The translations under genes and the position numbers were made by a program. The notes beneath the pieces are model-generated. The model was not told the DNA's origin, made no database searches, and worked only from the letters and a program-made list of their open reading frames with translations. A stretch of 64,000 bases of DNA from Bradysia coprophila (taxonomy: Eukaryota > Arthropoda > Insecta > Diptera > Sciaridae): the NCBI RefSeq assembly GCF_014529535.1, contig NW_023503493.1, forward strand, positions 21,546,001 through 21,610,000, given 5' to 3'. Each line of letters opens with the position of its first letter. The first letter of the stretch is position 1. Positions 11,700 through 23,694 of the stretch are shown here, piece after piece.

Positions 11700-11752
11700 T
11701 GTTGTATCATTACATTTGTAGTAAACGATCGCAGAAAGAACTTCCCTGTCAA

Positions 11753-12033
11753 AATGATGAAGCCAGTACTTTTCACCTTCCTCTTGGTCGCCCTTTTTGC
11801 TGCGGTAACATAGTTAACAACCCTGCGACAAAAACAGTTTGTCACATTTTCCGTTACATTTTTAGTACTCCGCATCTCCAGTAGCTGATGCCGAAGCTGC
11901 ACCAGCTCCTTGTTGGTGGTGGCTTTTGTTGACAACCACAACAACGACTACTACTACTACCACCACCACAACCACCACCACTACAACTACTACTACTACA
12001 ACAACCACTACTACTGCAGCACCAGCAGCTTAG
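11753..12033 (+). CDS. Thr-rich small secreted protein, copy 2
   Basis: Exon 1 is 11753-11803 and exon 2 is 11866-12033, joined across a 62-bp intron (GTAACA...TTTTAG). The translation gives 72 aa with the same signal peptide, CWWWLLL motif, 28 Thr and AAPAA end. Reading through the intron stops after Val-Thr, so splicing is required. An AATAAA lies at 12091-12096. The plus-strand orientation is opposite to copy 1. The locus is the sister of copy 4, with about 850 bp of similar flanking DNA. Confidence 0.83.
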
Positions 12034-12159
12034 TAGTGTCTTTGGATCTGCAAAGTGGTCATAATTTACCATCAAAAAAATTTGATTTTCAATAAATTCA
12101 GTCATATCAAAAGTTTTCTTTTTTATCTTGATCATGATTGTCAAACCCTCCCAGATACA

Positions 12160-12960
12160 ATGTGTGGGTCTAAACGAGGAGTTAGATGTATCTCAAGTCA
12201 ATAAAATAATCGGATAGGGGAAGACTAGGTAGCGAGAGCACTGCATTCACACAGCTTGAAAAATTCTACTCGGTTTTTTCGTTTTTCCTTTGTTTCAGGA
12301 CGTATTTTTCCCTATTTTAACAATTTTCTTGACAGTACTTTCCTCAACATCTACCATTTGTGACACAGTTTGGTAATTTTTTTTTTGAATTTTTTCGGTA
12401 CAATTTTCGCTTTTCTTTTTGTGAGTCGAAGCTGTTAACGTCACCTCCACCGATATCAGTTCTTTTGTAAGTGGATAAAAGGACTTGCGTCACACCTCAC
12501 TGTAAGTGGTTTTGGGTGATATCAGTTCTTTTGTAAGAAGATTTTTTTTTGAGAATTTGGTATAACGCAAAAAAATCATCAACTTTTTTGAAAAACCTTG
12601 GGACACTTGTCGACCAAAATCCAAAACGCTAAAACTTTCCCTTTGAACCGAACTTTCTATCTGCCGCATTCTCCTAGTTATGGTTGTCATAGCTCGCACT
12701 TAAAACGCGTGTGATTTTTGGGGAAAACCACCATGAAACACGTGTTGATTAGAATCTATAAATTTGTCTTTTAAACGAACTTTCTATCTGCCATATTTTC
12801 TGAGTTGTAGGTCACATAGCTCAATAGCTTAAAAATCTCATAGCTCCGAAATTATAAGCTTTTATAAAAATTCCTTCAAATTAGTTCCTTATTTGTCAAT
12901 TACGTCCTTGACATACCCTGAAAATTTCAGCCAAATCCACTGAGTAATTCAAAAGTTTCG
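12160..12960. other. AT-rich spacer
   Basis: A short phrase GATATCAGTTCTTTTGTAAG is repeated at about 12452 and 12517. Otherwise no gene, RNA or clear element was found. Confidence 0.4.
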
Positions 12961-12971
12961 TTGTAACAAAC

Positions 12972-13163
12972 CAACGGACGCACTGTCAAGCACCGAAGCT
13001 GACTTTGACATCACTCAATTAGAAGGCAAAACACACACCTGTTGACTACTTTAAAAAATTTTTTGATAGCCATTGTATGAAAAAGAATAGCCAACTTTGA
13101 TCGGTTCAGTCCTCTATTTGAGTGACGTCAAAGTCGTCAGCTTCGATGCTAGACAGTGCGTTG
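12972..13163. mobile_element. 192-bp MITE with long terminal inverted repeats, copy 1
   Basis: The arms begin CAACGGACGCACTGTCAAGC and end CTAGACAGTGCGTTG; GAAGCTGACTTTGAC pairs with GTCAAAGTCGTCAGCTTC. The flanks are identical AACAAAC (12965-12971 and 13164-13170), a 7-8 bp target-site duplication. A related copy, in inverted orientation, is at 25285-25664. Confidence 0.8.
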
Positions 13164-13170
13164 AACAAAC

Positions 13171-13950
13171 TCACAAAGTAACAAAGGTTGGTAAAATTCA
13201 TCAATTTCTTCATACAAATTTTCAAGTTTTGAAATTTAATATCTCTGCCAAATCTTAACCTTATATGGCGTGTGATAGATCGTTGAGCTCGTATCGACCC
13301 CCAGATTGCGAATAAAATAAGTGGGTAATAGTAGGAGCGGAGGGGGAAAAGTCAAAAAGTTTGTGTATATATGTTCCTCAGGCCTGGGGATTTTTTTTTT
13401 TCAAATTTTTCAGTGTGAACCGTGAACGGACCTGCGTCATGGCCCTTCATTAACGTAGGGCCATGATTCGGTTTGTCAAAATTCTACTCTATTTACGTGT
13501 TACGGCAATAGGGGGATTCCTTTCATTTTATTTATATTCGATATACGCTCTTACCTTGACGGATTTTGGTCAAACAAACTGCCAGTGTGTAGTGCGTGAT
13601 CTCAGGAGTCCGGTAACGCAATTCGTTTTTCAATCGTACACATATCTGTCGACCGATAAGTCATCACACTATTTAAGTGCTGCACATACTTCTATCTGTG
13701 CTACCATTCAAATAGTGTAGGATGTAATAAATGGAATTACGGCTCTGCTCTCAGAATGAACATAAGAAATATTCGTGTGAATAAAAACGCATGCAATCAT
13801 ACATATTTGAAAATTGGCAGAACTTCTGACGTTGGAAAAAATAGTGTTCGTGCTAGGAGCAGTGCTATGATGGAATAAACAAATTGTTCTAAGGCTTTAA
13901 TTGGAGGTTTATGTACGCTGATCCGATACATTTTTCGAAAACTTCTGCTC
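13171..13950. other. Spacer without recognised gene
   Basis: An open stretch of 85 codons at 13463-13720 begins MIRFVKILLYLRVTAIGGFL, which is hydrophobic, but it has no family resemblance and no duplicated counterpart. I treat it as unproven. Nothing else is recognised. Confidence 0.35.
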
Positions 13951-14143
13951 TGTGTCATTATTTCATCAGCTTAAAATGATTGAACAGTTGAACTATTACA
14001 GACAAAAATGGTTTAAAATACGGTTATTACTGTTACAGCCGATTTTATTGAATATTTTCGAATGTTATCAACATTTTGAAAGTTTTTCAACGATTCAAGA
14101 TGTTGCTGTGACAGACGACCACTTTGCAGAGCTAGCGGAAGCA

Positions 14144-14425
14144 CTAAGCTGCTGGTGCTGCAGTAGTAGTGGTTGTTGTTGTAGTAGTGGTTGTAGTGGT
14201 GGTGGTTGTGGTGGTAGTAGTAGTAGTTGTTGTGGTTGTGGTTGTCAATAAAAGCCACCACCAACAAGGAGCTGGTGCAGCTTCGGCATCAGCTACTGGA
14301 GACGCGGAGTACTGAAAAATGTGAAGGGAAATATGATAAACTGTTGTCGCCACAAGAGTTCTTAACTATTTTACCGCAGCAAAGAGGGCAACCAAGAGGA
14401 AGGTGAAAAGTACTGGCTTCATCAT
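14144..14425 (-). CDS. Thr-rich small secreted protein, copy 3
   Basis: Exon 1 is 14425-14375, the intron 14374-14312 (63 bp), exon 2 14311-14144. The predicted 72-aa product matches copy 1, with a three-Trp motif. The poly(A) signal is at 14049-14044, about 95 bp past the stop. The 5' leader contains the AGCAGAACGAACTAC phrase shared with copies 1, 5 and 7. Cys/Ser/Gly-rich and Tyr/His/Asn-rich open frames on the other strand are shadows of the ACN codon run. Confidence 0.83.
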
Positions 14426-14478
14426 TTTGACAAAAGTGTAGTTCGTTCTGCTGTCGGTTACTACAAACGTAATGATAC

Positions 14479-14517
14479 AACTGATATCGACCTGAGGTTT
14501 TCCAATCATATTTATAG
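14479..14517 (-). promoter_or_regulatory. Core promoter of Thr-rich copy 3
   Basis: CTATAAATAT at 14517-14508 and TCAGTT at 14484-14479. Confidence 0.75.
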
Positions 14518-14559
14518 CAAAAATTTCTCAAATTCCACATCTAAAATTTACATTTTTTA

Positions 14560-15570
14560 CGTAGTCATACATTGAAATCGGTACATCCAATTGATGAATT
14601 TCTTCTGTTGTATATAGATTCATAACGATAAGTTCGAAATTCAAAACTCAACATTAGAGTAAATTCGTCATCAATTTGAATAAAAATTATTTTTAATTAC
14701 AGTGGAAGAAAATAAAGAATTTACACTTGGAACTATTACAATCCAATAATAAATCATAGTCGAATATCGGTTTCTAAGTGTAAATTTCAACCTGCTAACC
14801 TAAAAAATTTGAGGTTATCAGGGTGAGAATAAAAAATTATTTGACACCTCAAAACGACGCGGGCAATAGACAATTCCAAAATTACTTTTCTTAAAGTTTT
14901 TGCATAAAACAGCTAAAAATTGAAAATAAAGATACCTGTGCATCTTCTTTTGACAAAAAAAAACGTGAAACCGGAAAGCTTTTTCACTTTAGAAATTACT
15001 GATTCGCGCCATTTTCCACCCAAATTCCACATAAGGTCGTAAGTTTGCAACATTGAAATTACAGCAGTATAGATCAAGTCCAAGGTTATTCGAGATGTCA
15101 AAAATCATCCACAGAGACCCCTAACCTCTACGAGCAGACACTTTACCTATGTTTGAAAAGAGAAAAATTTTTTAATGGTTTTCATGGTTTTCTTATAAAA
15201 TAATAAGCTGAAAAACTTACGCTATACAAGAAACAATCATAATTTCACCTTTTATACATTGGAAATATATTAAATTAAATGTTTTTGTAGATCCGGAAAA
15301 AACATAAAATTAAACGGCATCTCAATAATTTCAATTTTTTTCACCGGGTTGAGGTTAGGGTTCTCTATGGATGACGGTGCAGCTGTCAGTGTTCGGATTT
15401 ACAGTTACTCGGAGATGATCTTATAGATATTGTTCACTCAGTTTTCAGTCGTTCAGTGAATTTTGTTTTGAGGAAATGTCAAATCGCTACAGTAAATTTT
15501 TAATCTTAAACCAACAGTGCGTTGCTTAAAAAAACGAAGTGATTCAGTTTCAATTTCGGTCAAAAAATAG
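14560..15570. other. Array spacer
   Basis: It contains the GACACC-type hairpin repeat at about 14775-14852 and, near 15355-15410, a GAGGTTAGGGTTCTCTATGGATGA...ACAGTTACTCGG stretch related to the TA-flanked MITE at 25429. No gene is recognised. Confidence 0.45.
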
Positions 15571-15574
15571 TTCC

Positions 15575-15790
15575 GAGTATAGATCATTTTCATTATACGG
15601 TACTCGTCAACGTAGCCCCATTAAATGTTTCGTCCAGTAGTCCTTAACCTCAATTAATTGACGTTGACTGCGTTCAATTTACTCGTTTTTACATGAAAAT
15701 CGTTTGTTGAATTCATTCGATATTTTTCGACATGTCTGACAGCTGGGATCGTGTCTGACGTCTACAAGGTCATGAAAATGATCTATGCTC
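15575..15790. mobile_element. MITE with GAGTATAGATCATTTTCAT ends, copy 1
   Basis: The left arm GAGTATAGATCATTTTCAT pairs with ATGAAAATGATCTATGCTC at the right end. Internal TTCGACATG and GACAGCT.GGATCGTGTCTGACG phrases are shared with 18014-18169. Confidence 0.65.
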
Positions 15791-15799
15791 ATTCTAGTG

Positions 15800-16510
15800 T
15801 CATAAACAGAATTTGAGACAAATTTACCGAAATAATAGTAATGTCGAACCAGACTTGATCGTTTTATTTTGCTTTTACCTTAAATTTTCTTTTTATTGAA
15901 ATATGAAAAAAAAAATTCTCAAAATCGCACACGGTCTATTTTTTTTGTCCTTGATTTCTCTTTTTTCGTGACCTTTTTGTTGTTCTTTTATTTTTTACCG
16001 TAGTCCGCGATCACACTAATTTTGTTGTTCAGCAATACTGTTGTATTGTGTTCGGTCATACATAATGACAGCATTTTCGAACCGTTGGGGCAAAAGTATT
16101 TCTTTTGTTAAAACAGTAAATCTTTTGTGACAATCGTCAAACTGAGTCTAATTGTTTCCGTAAAGATTGACTAGGAGCTATATCAATTTAAATAATGCGA
16201 AAATGTCTCCAAAATCGCTCGAAGTATCACTCAGCATTTGAAAAGTTTTTATAAAGTTGTGAGCAATAAAGCAATACTAATGAATGTGATTACTCTAAAT
16301 AAACCGAAGAAAAATTCCTTCAACATTTGTAATCATTTTGTGAGAAACATTAATTCGCGGCTATCACAAAAGAAAATGACCAACAGAACTAGTCCAAAAG
16401 AATGTTTTTGTGAGAACAGATTTATCTTTGCTACAAAAGTGATTTCTTTGTGATAAACGAAAATAGTTTTTCAGAAAAGAAAAACGTTTTTCACCTCCGC
16501 GTGTAGGTAC
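15800..16510. other. AT-rich spacer
   Basis: Repeated short CTTTTGTGA/TTTTTGTGA motifs occur near 16080-16450. An open frame of 71 codons at 16238-16453 lacks coding character. Nothing is supported as a gene. Confidence 0.4.
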
Positions 16511-16807
16511 AGATCGAAATAATGATGGAGATAATCGCGAGCTAGTTCAATCCCGATGTCAAAAGGGAATTGCTATTTTTAGTTTAATTTCATTGAATCC
16601 ACAAAATGCGTAATTCAAATTTGGCGTCAAAATATTTCTTTCTCAAATTGATGACGAATTTATTCAACAGTTGGATTTCGAATATATTAGCCTCATTGTT
16701 CCGAATATTATACAGTCAAAGAATGATGAGATTGTATTTTTCAATATGTATGACATACGTGACATAGGAATTGTAAAATTTTGAATACGAAATTTGCGGA
16801 AATTTTA

Positions 16808-16846
16808 CTATAAATAGGTTTGGAAAAGCTATTGTCGGCATCAGTT
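16808..16846 (+). promoter_or_regulatory. Core promoter of Thr-rich copy 4
   Basis: CTATAAATAG at 16808-16817 and TCAGTT at 16841-16846, with the same spacing as copy 2. Confidence 0.75.
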
Positions 16847-16900
16847 TGTTGTATCATTACATTTGTAGTAAACGATCGCAGAAAGAACTTCACTGTCAAA

Positions 16901-17180
16901 ATGATGAAACCAGTACTTTTCACCTTCCTCTTGGTCGCCCTTTTTGCTGCGGTAACATAGTTAACAACCCTGCGACAAAAACAGTTTGTCACATTTTCCG
17001 TTACATTTTCAGTACTCCGCATCTCCAGTAGCTGATGCCGAAGCTGCACCAGCTCCTTGTTGGTGGTGGCTTTTGTTAACAACAACAACAACGACTACTA
17101 CTACTACCACCACCACAACCACAACCACTACAACTACTACTACTACAACAACCACTACTACTGCAGCACCAGCAGCTTAG
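16901..17180 (+). CDS. Thr-rich small secreted protein, copy 4
   Basis: Exon 1 is 16901-16951, exon 2 17013-17180, with a 61-bp intron (GTAACA...TTTCAG). The 72-aa product has the standard signal peptide, CWWWLLL and 28 Thr. Synonymous changes relative to copy 2 (for example TTAACAACAACA against TTGACAACCACA at the start of the Thr run) leave the protein unchanged. AATAAA follows near 17250. It belongs to the duplication shared with copy 2. Confidence 0.83.
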
Positions 17181-17404
17181 TAGTGTCTTTGGATATGCAA
17201 AGTGATCATAATTTACCATCAAAAAAAATGTTATAAACATTCGATTTTCAATAAATTCAGTCATATCAAAAGTATTTCTTTTTTCTCTTCCCGATCACGA
17301 TCGTCAAAGGTCAAACCTTCCCAGATACAATGTTTGTGTCGTAACGAGGAGTCAGATGTATCTCAAGTCAATAAAATAATCACAGAGATAAAGACTAGAC
17401 TAGG

Positions 17405-17530
17405 CAGCAAGAGAAAGCCTGCTCTGTTTGAAAAATTCTGAGTTCCAAGTCTTCTGCAATCGGGTTTCCCCATGTTTTTTACGCTCCTAAACAATGTCAC
17501 AATTCCACAAACAAAATAAATTTTATTTCA
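17405..17530. other. End of the copy 2/4 duplication
   Basis: Similarity to the region after copy 2 fades here; nothing else is seen. Confidence 0.4.
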
Positions 17531-17624
17531 ATTAAATCAACGCACTTCAAGCAAAAGTGTTTCGAGTGACAGCTACCAAACAGAGTAGTATTTTGCATGA
17601 AAAAATGAAGTGCGTTGATTTAAT
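17531..17624. mobile_element. Short MITE of the ACGCACTTCAAGC family
   Basis: The ends ATTAAATCAACGCACTTCA and TGAAGTGCGTTGATTTAAT are perfect complements over 19 bp. The interior carries GACAGCTACCAAACAGAGTA, like the copies at 24964 and 45338. Confidence 0.75.
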
Positions 17625-19590
17625 AAATTGCAGTAGCCCCAATTCATAGGATAAATTGTGATTCGAAACTCTTCATTTAGGTATTACCAAATAATTTTAT
17701 TTCACCTACCGGTTGCGAGAACTTTTCATTTTCTGGTCATGAAATTTGTGATTTTTTGTGAAAAGGTAACAGTGCTATGGTAACAATGAGGTAACAGATG
17801 GTAACAGCAATTTTCTCTTTTTTATAGAATTATTTGTAATTGCTTCAAGACAGCAATAATTAAATTAAATCATCATTTCGAATAATCGGCAAAACAAAAA
17901 CCATGAATTTATCTTTTTGCAACAGCCACAATTTCAGATTTTTTTTGTATTTACTAAAATTTTGCAAATTTGTTTACTTCTTGAAGCAGAGTGTTGACAA
18001 TTGTTTCACAAAAATAGATCATTTTTATTATACGGTACTCCGCAACGTAACGTCAATTAATTTACTGATTTTTATATGAAAATCGTTCGTTCAATTCATT
18101 CGATATTTTTCGACATGTTTGACAGCTAGGATCGTGTCTGACGTTTACAAGGTCATGAAAATGATGTATTGTGTAAACATTCAGTAAACATTTGTGAAAC
18201 TTTGTCAAATATTAGGCCCTGGTTCCAAATATCTACAAACAATGGTTTATCATTCAGTTCCAGTCGTTTAAATGTAATTCTGCAAATATACGCGAGATGA
18301 GCAAGTATGTTTGCTAGAAAGAGACGATCTTTTTAAAAACAAATATTACAAAAATACTACATTTCGTACCTAGGCACAGCTGTGCTACTAGCATGAACAC
18401 CGAATTGACAAGTGTAAAATTTGTAGGCTTTAGTGATACGAGCTACCGCTTAGGTTTGTTTGTATTATTTTAACTCATACAACGAAAACAAATCATCTAT
18501 CTATATAACAGAAACACAGTGCCTTCTGTGATTTCATCAGCCTCCGAATATTTCCTATGCCCGTGTTAGTAGCAGTGCTGTGACCTAGGACTAAAAGTCT
18601 TTTTAACGTGTGAGAGGTTTACAGACAGAGCCGAAGGCGAGGTCTGCAATCGAATACGCTAAAAAAGACTTTTAGTCCGTGGTACGAATAGTATTTTTCA
18701 TATCCGACCGAGAAAAAGTGCGACGAAGTGAGGGCTGATATCGCATTTACTCTTTGAATATTTAAGGTATATAAAGTGGCCCTTTTTTCGTTTGTAAGTT
18801 CTGAAATCCTTTTGTCCAAATCGGAAACATTTCAAACATTTTGGGGATCAACCAAAAAAAATCTCTTAGACTTATAAAATTGATATTTCCTTATAGGCTT
18901 TGGTTGAAATGACTTACACTGATCTGATATATTTTTCGAATGCATCTTTTAGTATACTTACTTCTGTTCTATGTCATCATTTCATTCACTTAAAATGATT
19001 TAACAGCTGTACTATTACACACGAAAAAAAAAAACAATAATTCGAACCAAATTTAATTGTTGAAAATGTTAAATATTTGTTACAAATAATTTTAAATATT
19101 AGTTTCAAATATTTATATGTTTGTAACAAATATTAAAATACGAACTTCATTTTATTCATTTTCATAAACCTAAATTTGTATCATAAAATGAAACAAATTC
19201 CACCCATGGAGTGGCAACTATTCTTAACAAAAGTTACCTCAATCTATTTATCCAGAACCATGGAAACTGGCCTGATTCAGGAGAAACAGTAGAAAAATAA
19301 CTTAGCTTAGTAAACTGAAAATAAATCATCTCACAACAACCACAAAACAAAAATTATAAAATATAATAGATTTCATCTAACTTCTTCAAATCGCCGTCGA
19401 ATGTTCCCATTATACAAGCGGCATTAGAACGTTGAAGTGCAATGGAGATTCAAATATTTATATATTCATCACCTATATATTATATATTTACAACAAATAT
19501 GTTTTATATTTGTGACAAATAAATTTAAAATTATTTGTTGCAAATATATCAAATATTTGTAGTAAATAATTGTTGAATTTTTTTTCTGTG
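17625..19590. other. Repeat-rich spacer
   Basis: ACCAAATAATTTTATTTC and CCTACCGGTTGCGAGAACT at 17690-17730 recur at 21200-21237. A second copy of the ATAGATCATTTT MITE lies at 18014-18169. A hairpin at 18588-18678 pairs GGACTAAAAGTCTTTTTA with TAAAAAAGACTTTTAGTCC around GAGCCGAAGGCGAG. From 19060 to 19570 there is an ATTTGTTACAAATA-type low-complexity run. No gene is supported. Confidence 0.5.
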
Positions 19591-19735
19591 CAGACAAAAA
19601 TTGTTTGAAAGACCGTTATTACTGTTACAACCGATTTTATTGAATATTTTCGAATGTTATCACATTTTTCAAAGTTTTTCAACCCTTCAAGATGATGCTG
19701 TAACAGATTACCACTTTGCAGAACTAGTGGAAGCA

Positions 19736-20018
19736 CTAAGCTGCTGGTGCTGCAGTAGTAGTGGTTGTTGTTGTAGTAGTGGTTGTAGTGGTGGTGGTTG
19801 TGGTGGTAGTAGTAGTAGTTGTTGTTGTTGTGGTTGTCAATAAAAGCCACCACCAACAAGGGGCTGGTGCAGCTTCGGCATCAGCTACTGGAGATGCGGA
19901 GTACTAAAAAATGTAACGGAAAATGTGACAAACTGTGTTTTGTTATGGGGGTTGTTAACTATATTACCGCAGCAAAAAGGGCAACCAAGAGGAAGGTGAA
20001 AAGTACTGGCTTCATCAT
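19736..20018 (-). CDS. Thr-rich small secreted protein, copy 5
   Basis: Exon 1 is 20018-19968, the intron 19967-19904 (64 bp, ending TTTTTAG), exon 2 19903-19736. It encodes 72 aa with three Trp. The spacer before the Cys is APAPC encoded with GCCCCT instead of the GCTCCT used in copies 2 and 4. The poly(A) signal is at 19641-19636. It is almost identical to copy 7 across gene and 3' flank, so the two duplicated recently. Confidence 0.83.
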
Positions 20019-20071
20019 TTTGACAAAAGGGTAGTTCGTTCTGCTGTCGGTTACTACAAACGTAATGATAC

Positions 20072-20110
20072 AACTGATATCGACCTGAAGTTTTCCGAAC
20101 CTATTTATAG
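20072..20110 (-). promoter_or_regulatory. Core promoter of Thr-rich copy 5
   Basis: CTATAAATAG at 20110-20101 and TCAGTT at 20077-20072. Confidence 0.75.
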
Positions 20111-20149
20111 CAAAAAATTTCTCAAATTCCACATTTAAAATTTACATAC

Positions 20150-20870
20150 ACGTCATACAGTGAAATCAGTAGACACAATTGATGAAGTTCTTCTGTGGTA
20201 TATAGATTCATAGCATTAAATTCGACATATAACTGTTTAATTTGTAATTTAAATTAAAAATATAAAGAGGTGGAAAATAACGAAGTCACACCTGTAACGA
20301 CTAGTATGCTAACCTTAAAAAAATTAGAGATTTGAGGCTAGCAGAGTTAGAATGACAACTTATTTGACACCTCAAACGTCTTTGTCAACGATCTATGCAT
20401 CATGCGAGGCATCATGTTCAATAGGTTTCTTCCAACGTGAAATGAAATGTTCAACCATCATCCATAAAGCCATAGAGCCATAACCTCAACACTATTAACA
20501 ATGCAATTTGTCAAAATAACAAAGAAAGGTAAGTTGTGGCTATTATGGTTCTATGGATGACATCGATTCGTGTTTGGTTCATTTTGTTCGGCTTAACTGT
20601 TGTTTGAAATGTCAGACAGAAAAACAAAAGATTAATCTTAACTTTGTTCAAAATTGTGGTTATGTTTGAGTACTGTTACGTATGATATTATTTCGTATGC
20701 GATATCCACGTAAATGTCTTCTCAGCCAGTTGTCAAAACGAATTCGCTGAATACTTTAGCAGCACTTTTCAGAAATCAAAGCCGCATAAGTCCATGGGCA
20801 AGATGGGCGCTGAGAAAGTGGGTCTCATAAAAAATTCTGAAACATGACCTCAAAATTCTCTTCAATTTTT
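20150..20870. other. Array spacer
   Basis: The GACACC hairpin repeat is at about 20290-20372. A sequence starting ATAGGTTTCTTCCAACGTG (20419) with AGCCATAGAGCCATAACC inside resembles the TA-flanked MITE at 25429. The GCGCTGAGAAAGTGGG phrase near 20808 matches the 10070 and 23660 spacers. No gene is seen. Confidence 0.5.
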
Positions 20871-20892
20871 TTTATTGTTTGTTGAAGCAAAC

Positions 20893-21110
20893 ACAACTAT
20901 AAATACTACAACAACAACCACTAATACTGCAGCACCAGCAGCTTAGTGCTCGTACTGGGTCTGCCAAATGGTCATAGTTTACCACCAAAAAAATGTTACA
21001 AACATTTGATTTTCAATAAATTCAGTCATATCAAAAGTATTTCCCAATTTTTTTTCTCTTGATCACGATTGTCAAACCCTCCCAGATACAATGTTTGGAT
21101 CGAAACAATG
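20893..21110 (+). pseudogene. Thr-rich gene remnant (3' end only)
   Basis: Only the last dozen codons survive: a short ACN run with one AAT (Asn) interruption, then AAPAA and a TAG at 20944-20946. The 3' flank is kept, including CCAAATGGTCATAGTTTACC, AATAAA near 21016 and GATACAATGTTTGG, and matches the flanks of copies 2 and 4. Exon 1, the intron, the promoter and the CWWW segment are absent. It is a truncated plus-strand copy. Confidence 0.8.
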
Positions 21111-21119
21111 TCGGAATTG

Positions 21120-22090
21120 TGACCAAAGAAATTATAACTGAACTGAATGCCTCACTTCATTGGTAAAATTGTGATTCGAAACACACCATTTAGGTTTTAC
21201 CAAATAATTTTATTTCGCCTACCGGTTGCGAGAACTATGTTTTCATTTGTAAGGCGTCGGCTAGGATAATGTCTAAAAGAAGCGTAGGCGATATAAAATT
21301 ATTTGGTGCTAATCAAGGCGCAATAAAATAATATGTGGTATGTCAAAATTCTACTCTACTATCAGTATACCTTTAATGATTTTGTGATATCTTAAATAGC
21401 TACGTATTCTACATTTTTATTTGGACGAGTGGTAATATCGCCCTCTCCTCCGGGTCGGATTATAACCGATATAGTCCCTACTCGTCAAAATAAAAACCAC
21501 TATAAATAAACACACACAAAATGTCCCATTACTATATGATCTGATAAATTTTTCGAATGCTTCTTTTCGTACCTACTAATAGAGGGTCCTATTATACTGT
21601 TCTGTGTTATCATTTCATTCACTTGAAATGATTTTACTCGCTTTGAAATACGAAAACAGACGAAATCACGCGCCGAAAGTTATCGGAAACCATAGTTTTT
21701 TAGTTCTCTCTGAGCAGAGCTTGTAAACGGGTCTAGTGATATAGATGATGTTTTACTCGCATGCGACCTGTTTTGAATTGATGTATACGAAGGCGGAGAT
21801 ACCTCTCTCACTTCCTTTTGCTCTTTTTGTTTTTTCTGTTTTTCGTATCATAAAGCGTTTAAAATTTAACACACTCAATCACAGTATGTGTGTGAATTTG
21901 TATTACACGAGAATTACTTTTACATACGTATGTATGTTTCGTCGAGACGAAGTCTTATGCAAAATAATTCTCTCGGCATACGAATGCACACGTTATACTG
22001 TAATTTCGTGGTTTCTCTCCTTATGATGAAAATAACTATTTCATACCTAGGACTTCGTCGCACTTTTTCTCCGTCCAATATGAAAAATAC
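21120..22090. other. Spacer with hairpins
   Basis: The 21171-21237 block repeats 17658-17730. A hairpin at 21420-21505 pairs TTTTTATTTGGACGAGT with ACTCGTCAAAATAAAAA. The segment 22050-22090 (CCTAGGACTTCGTCGCACTTTTTCTC) is an inverted relative of 18690-18735. The open frame 21745-22026 has no coding hallmark I trust. Confidence 0.45.
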
Positions 22091-22237
22091 TACAGACAAA
22101 AATTGTTTGAAAGACCGTTATTACTGTTACAACCGATTTTATTGAATATTTTCGAATGTTATCAAATTTTTCAAAGTTTTTCAACCCTTCAAGGTGTTGC
22201 TGTAACAGACTACCACTTTGCAGAACTAGTGGAAGCA

Positions 22238-22520
22238 CTAAGCTGCTGGTGCTGCAGTAGTAGTGGTTGTTGTTGTAGTAGTGGTTGTAGTGGTGGTGGT
22301 TGTGGTGGTAGTAGTAGTAGTTGTTGTTGTTGTGGTTGTCAATAAAAGCCACCACCAACAAGGGGCTGGTGCAGCTTCGGCATCAGCTACTGGAGATGCG
22401 GAGTACTAAAAAATGTAACGGAAAATGTGACAAACTGTTTTTTGTTATGGGGGTTGTTAACTATATTACCGCAGCAAAAAGAGCAACCAAGAGGAAGGTG
22501 AAAAGTACTGGCTTCATCAT
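22238..22520 (-). CDS. Thr-rich small secreted protein, copy 7
   Basis: Exon 1 is 22520-22470, the intron 22469-22406 (64 bp), exon 2 22405-22238; 72 aa with three Trp. The gene body differs from copy 5 at only a few bases. The poly(A) signal is at 22143-22138. Upstream of about 22640 it resembles copy 3 rather than copy 5, which suggests recombination or partial conversion between array members. Confidence 0.83.
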
Positions 22521-22573
22521 TTTGACAAAAGGGTAGTTCGTTCTGCTGTCGGTTACTACAAACGTAATGATAC

Positions 22574-22612
22574 AACTGTTATCGACCTGAAGTTTTCCGA
22601 ACCTATTTATAG
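22574..22612 (-). promoter_or_regulatory. Core promoter of Thr-rich copy 7
   Basis: CTATAAATAG at 22612-22603. The initiator position reads ACAGTT (22579-22574) rather than TCAGTT, the only copy with this change. Confidence 0.7.
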
Positions 22613-22699
22613 CAAAAAATTTCTCAAATTCCACATCTAAAATTTGCATTTTTTACGTAGTCATACATTGAAATCGGTACATCCAATTGATGATTTTCT

Positions 22700-23690
22700 T
22701 CTGTTGTATATAGATTCATAACGATAAGTTCGAAATTCAACTGTGTATTCAACATAACAATAAATTCGTCATCAATTTGAATGACAAATACTGTTAATTA
22801 CAGTGGAAGAAAATAAAAAAAATACTCTTGGAACACGATTACAACAATCCATCATAGTCGAATATGGGTTTCTAAGTGTAAAATAATTTCAACCAGTTAA
22901 CCTAAAAAAATTGTAAATTTGAGGTTATCAGGGTGAGAAATAAAATTTATTACAAGTTATGGTACTTTCACTTAAGTTTTGTTCACTCATTCATTCATTT
23001 GTATGATTTTTTTTAACCTGAATTTTATTCTTTTTAAACAGCACAATTATTGTTTCTGGCAGCAAATTTATTTATTTTTACCGCCAAAATTACTCTTTTT
23101 TCTACAGAAAATTTACTTTCTGTTATCAGCTAATTTAATAATTTTCGTAGAAGTTTTTTTGACAGCCAAATTATTCTTTTCTGAGCAGCAAAATTCGATA
23201 TTTCTTTTTGTTACAAAATTGAGATTTCTGTCCTGAAATGTAACATTTGATTCTTTTACGAAATATAACGATAAGGTGTTTTGTTCACTCTAGAACATTT
23301 ATCTTTGTACAAAGTGCAACGAAGACAATGTCTCTGTGAGATATGCTCACCTTTCCGTTATTAAATAGTATCAATAATAACCTTCAAGATGATCTATTGA
23401 TGCCATTCATTTCACATGCGATATCCACGCAAATAACATAAAATTAGTAATGCATGTGGAATGTGGAATGTGGAATGACTAAGAAGAATTGGATTGTGAC
23501 ATCTTATTTTCTCTGCCTGTAATTCACAGTCTATGTTTTGGGAAACCAATTTTTGAACTTGCTGATGTTTCAGGAAATTTCCTTTAAAAAGGATTTGAAA
23601 TCAGCATTTGTCATAACGAATTGGATGTATGCTTTAGTGGCACTTATATCAAAATGAGCGCTGAGAAAGTAGAATATTAAAAATATTTTG
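22700..23690. other. Array spacer
   Basis: It holds the GACACC-type hairpin (22870-22945), a T-rich stretch at 22980-23240 and, from 23380, a duplicate of the 9700-10100 spacer. GGAATGTGGAATGTGGAATG is a three-unit microrepeat at 23458. No gene is supported. Confidence 0.5.
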
Positions 23691-23694
23691 AAAT

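Noticed and set aside
11910-12033. Thr run as a plain trinucleotide microsatellite
   Set aside because: Third positions vary between A, C and T (rarely G) while Thr is kept in all copies, and run length is constant at 28 positions.
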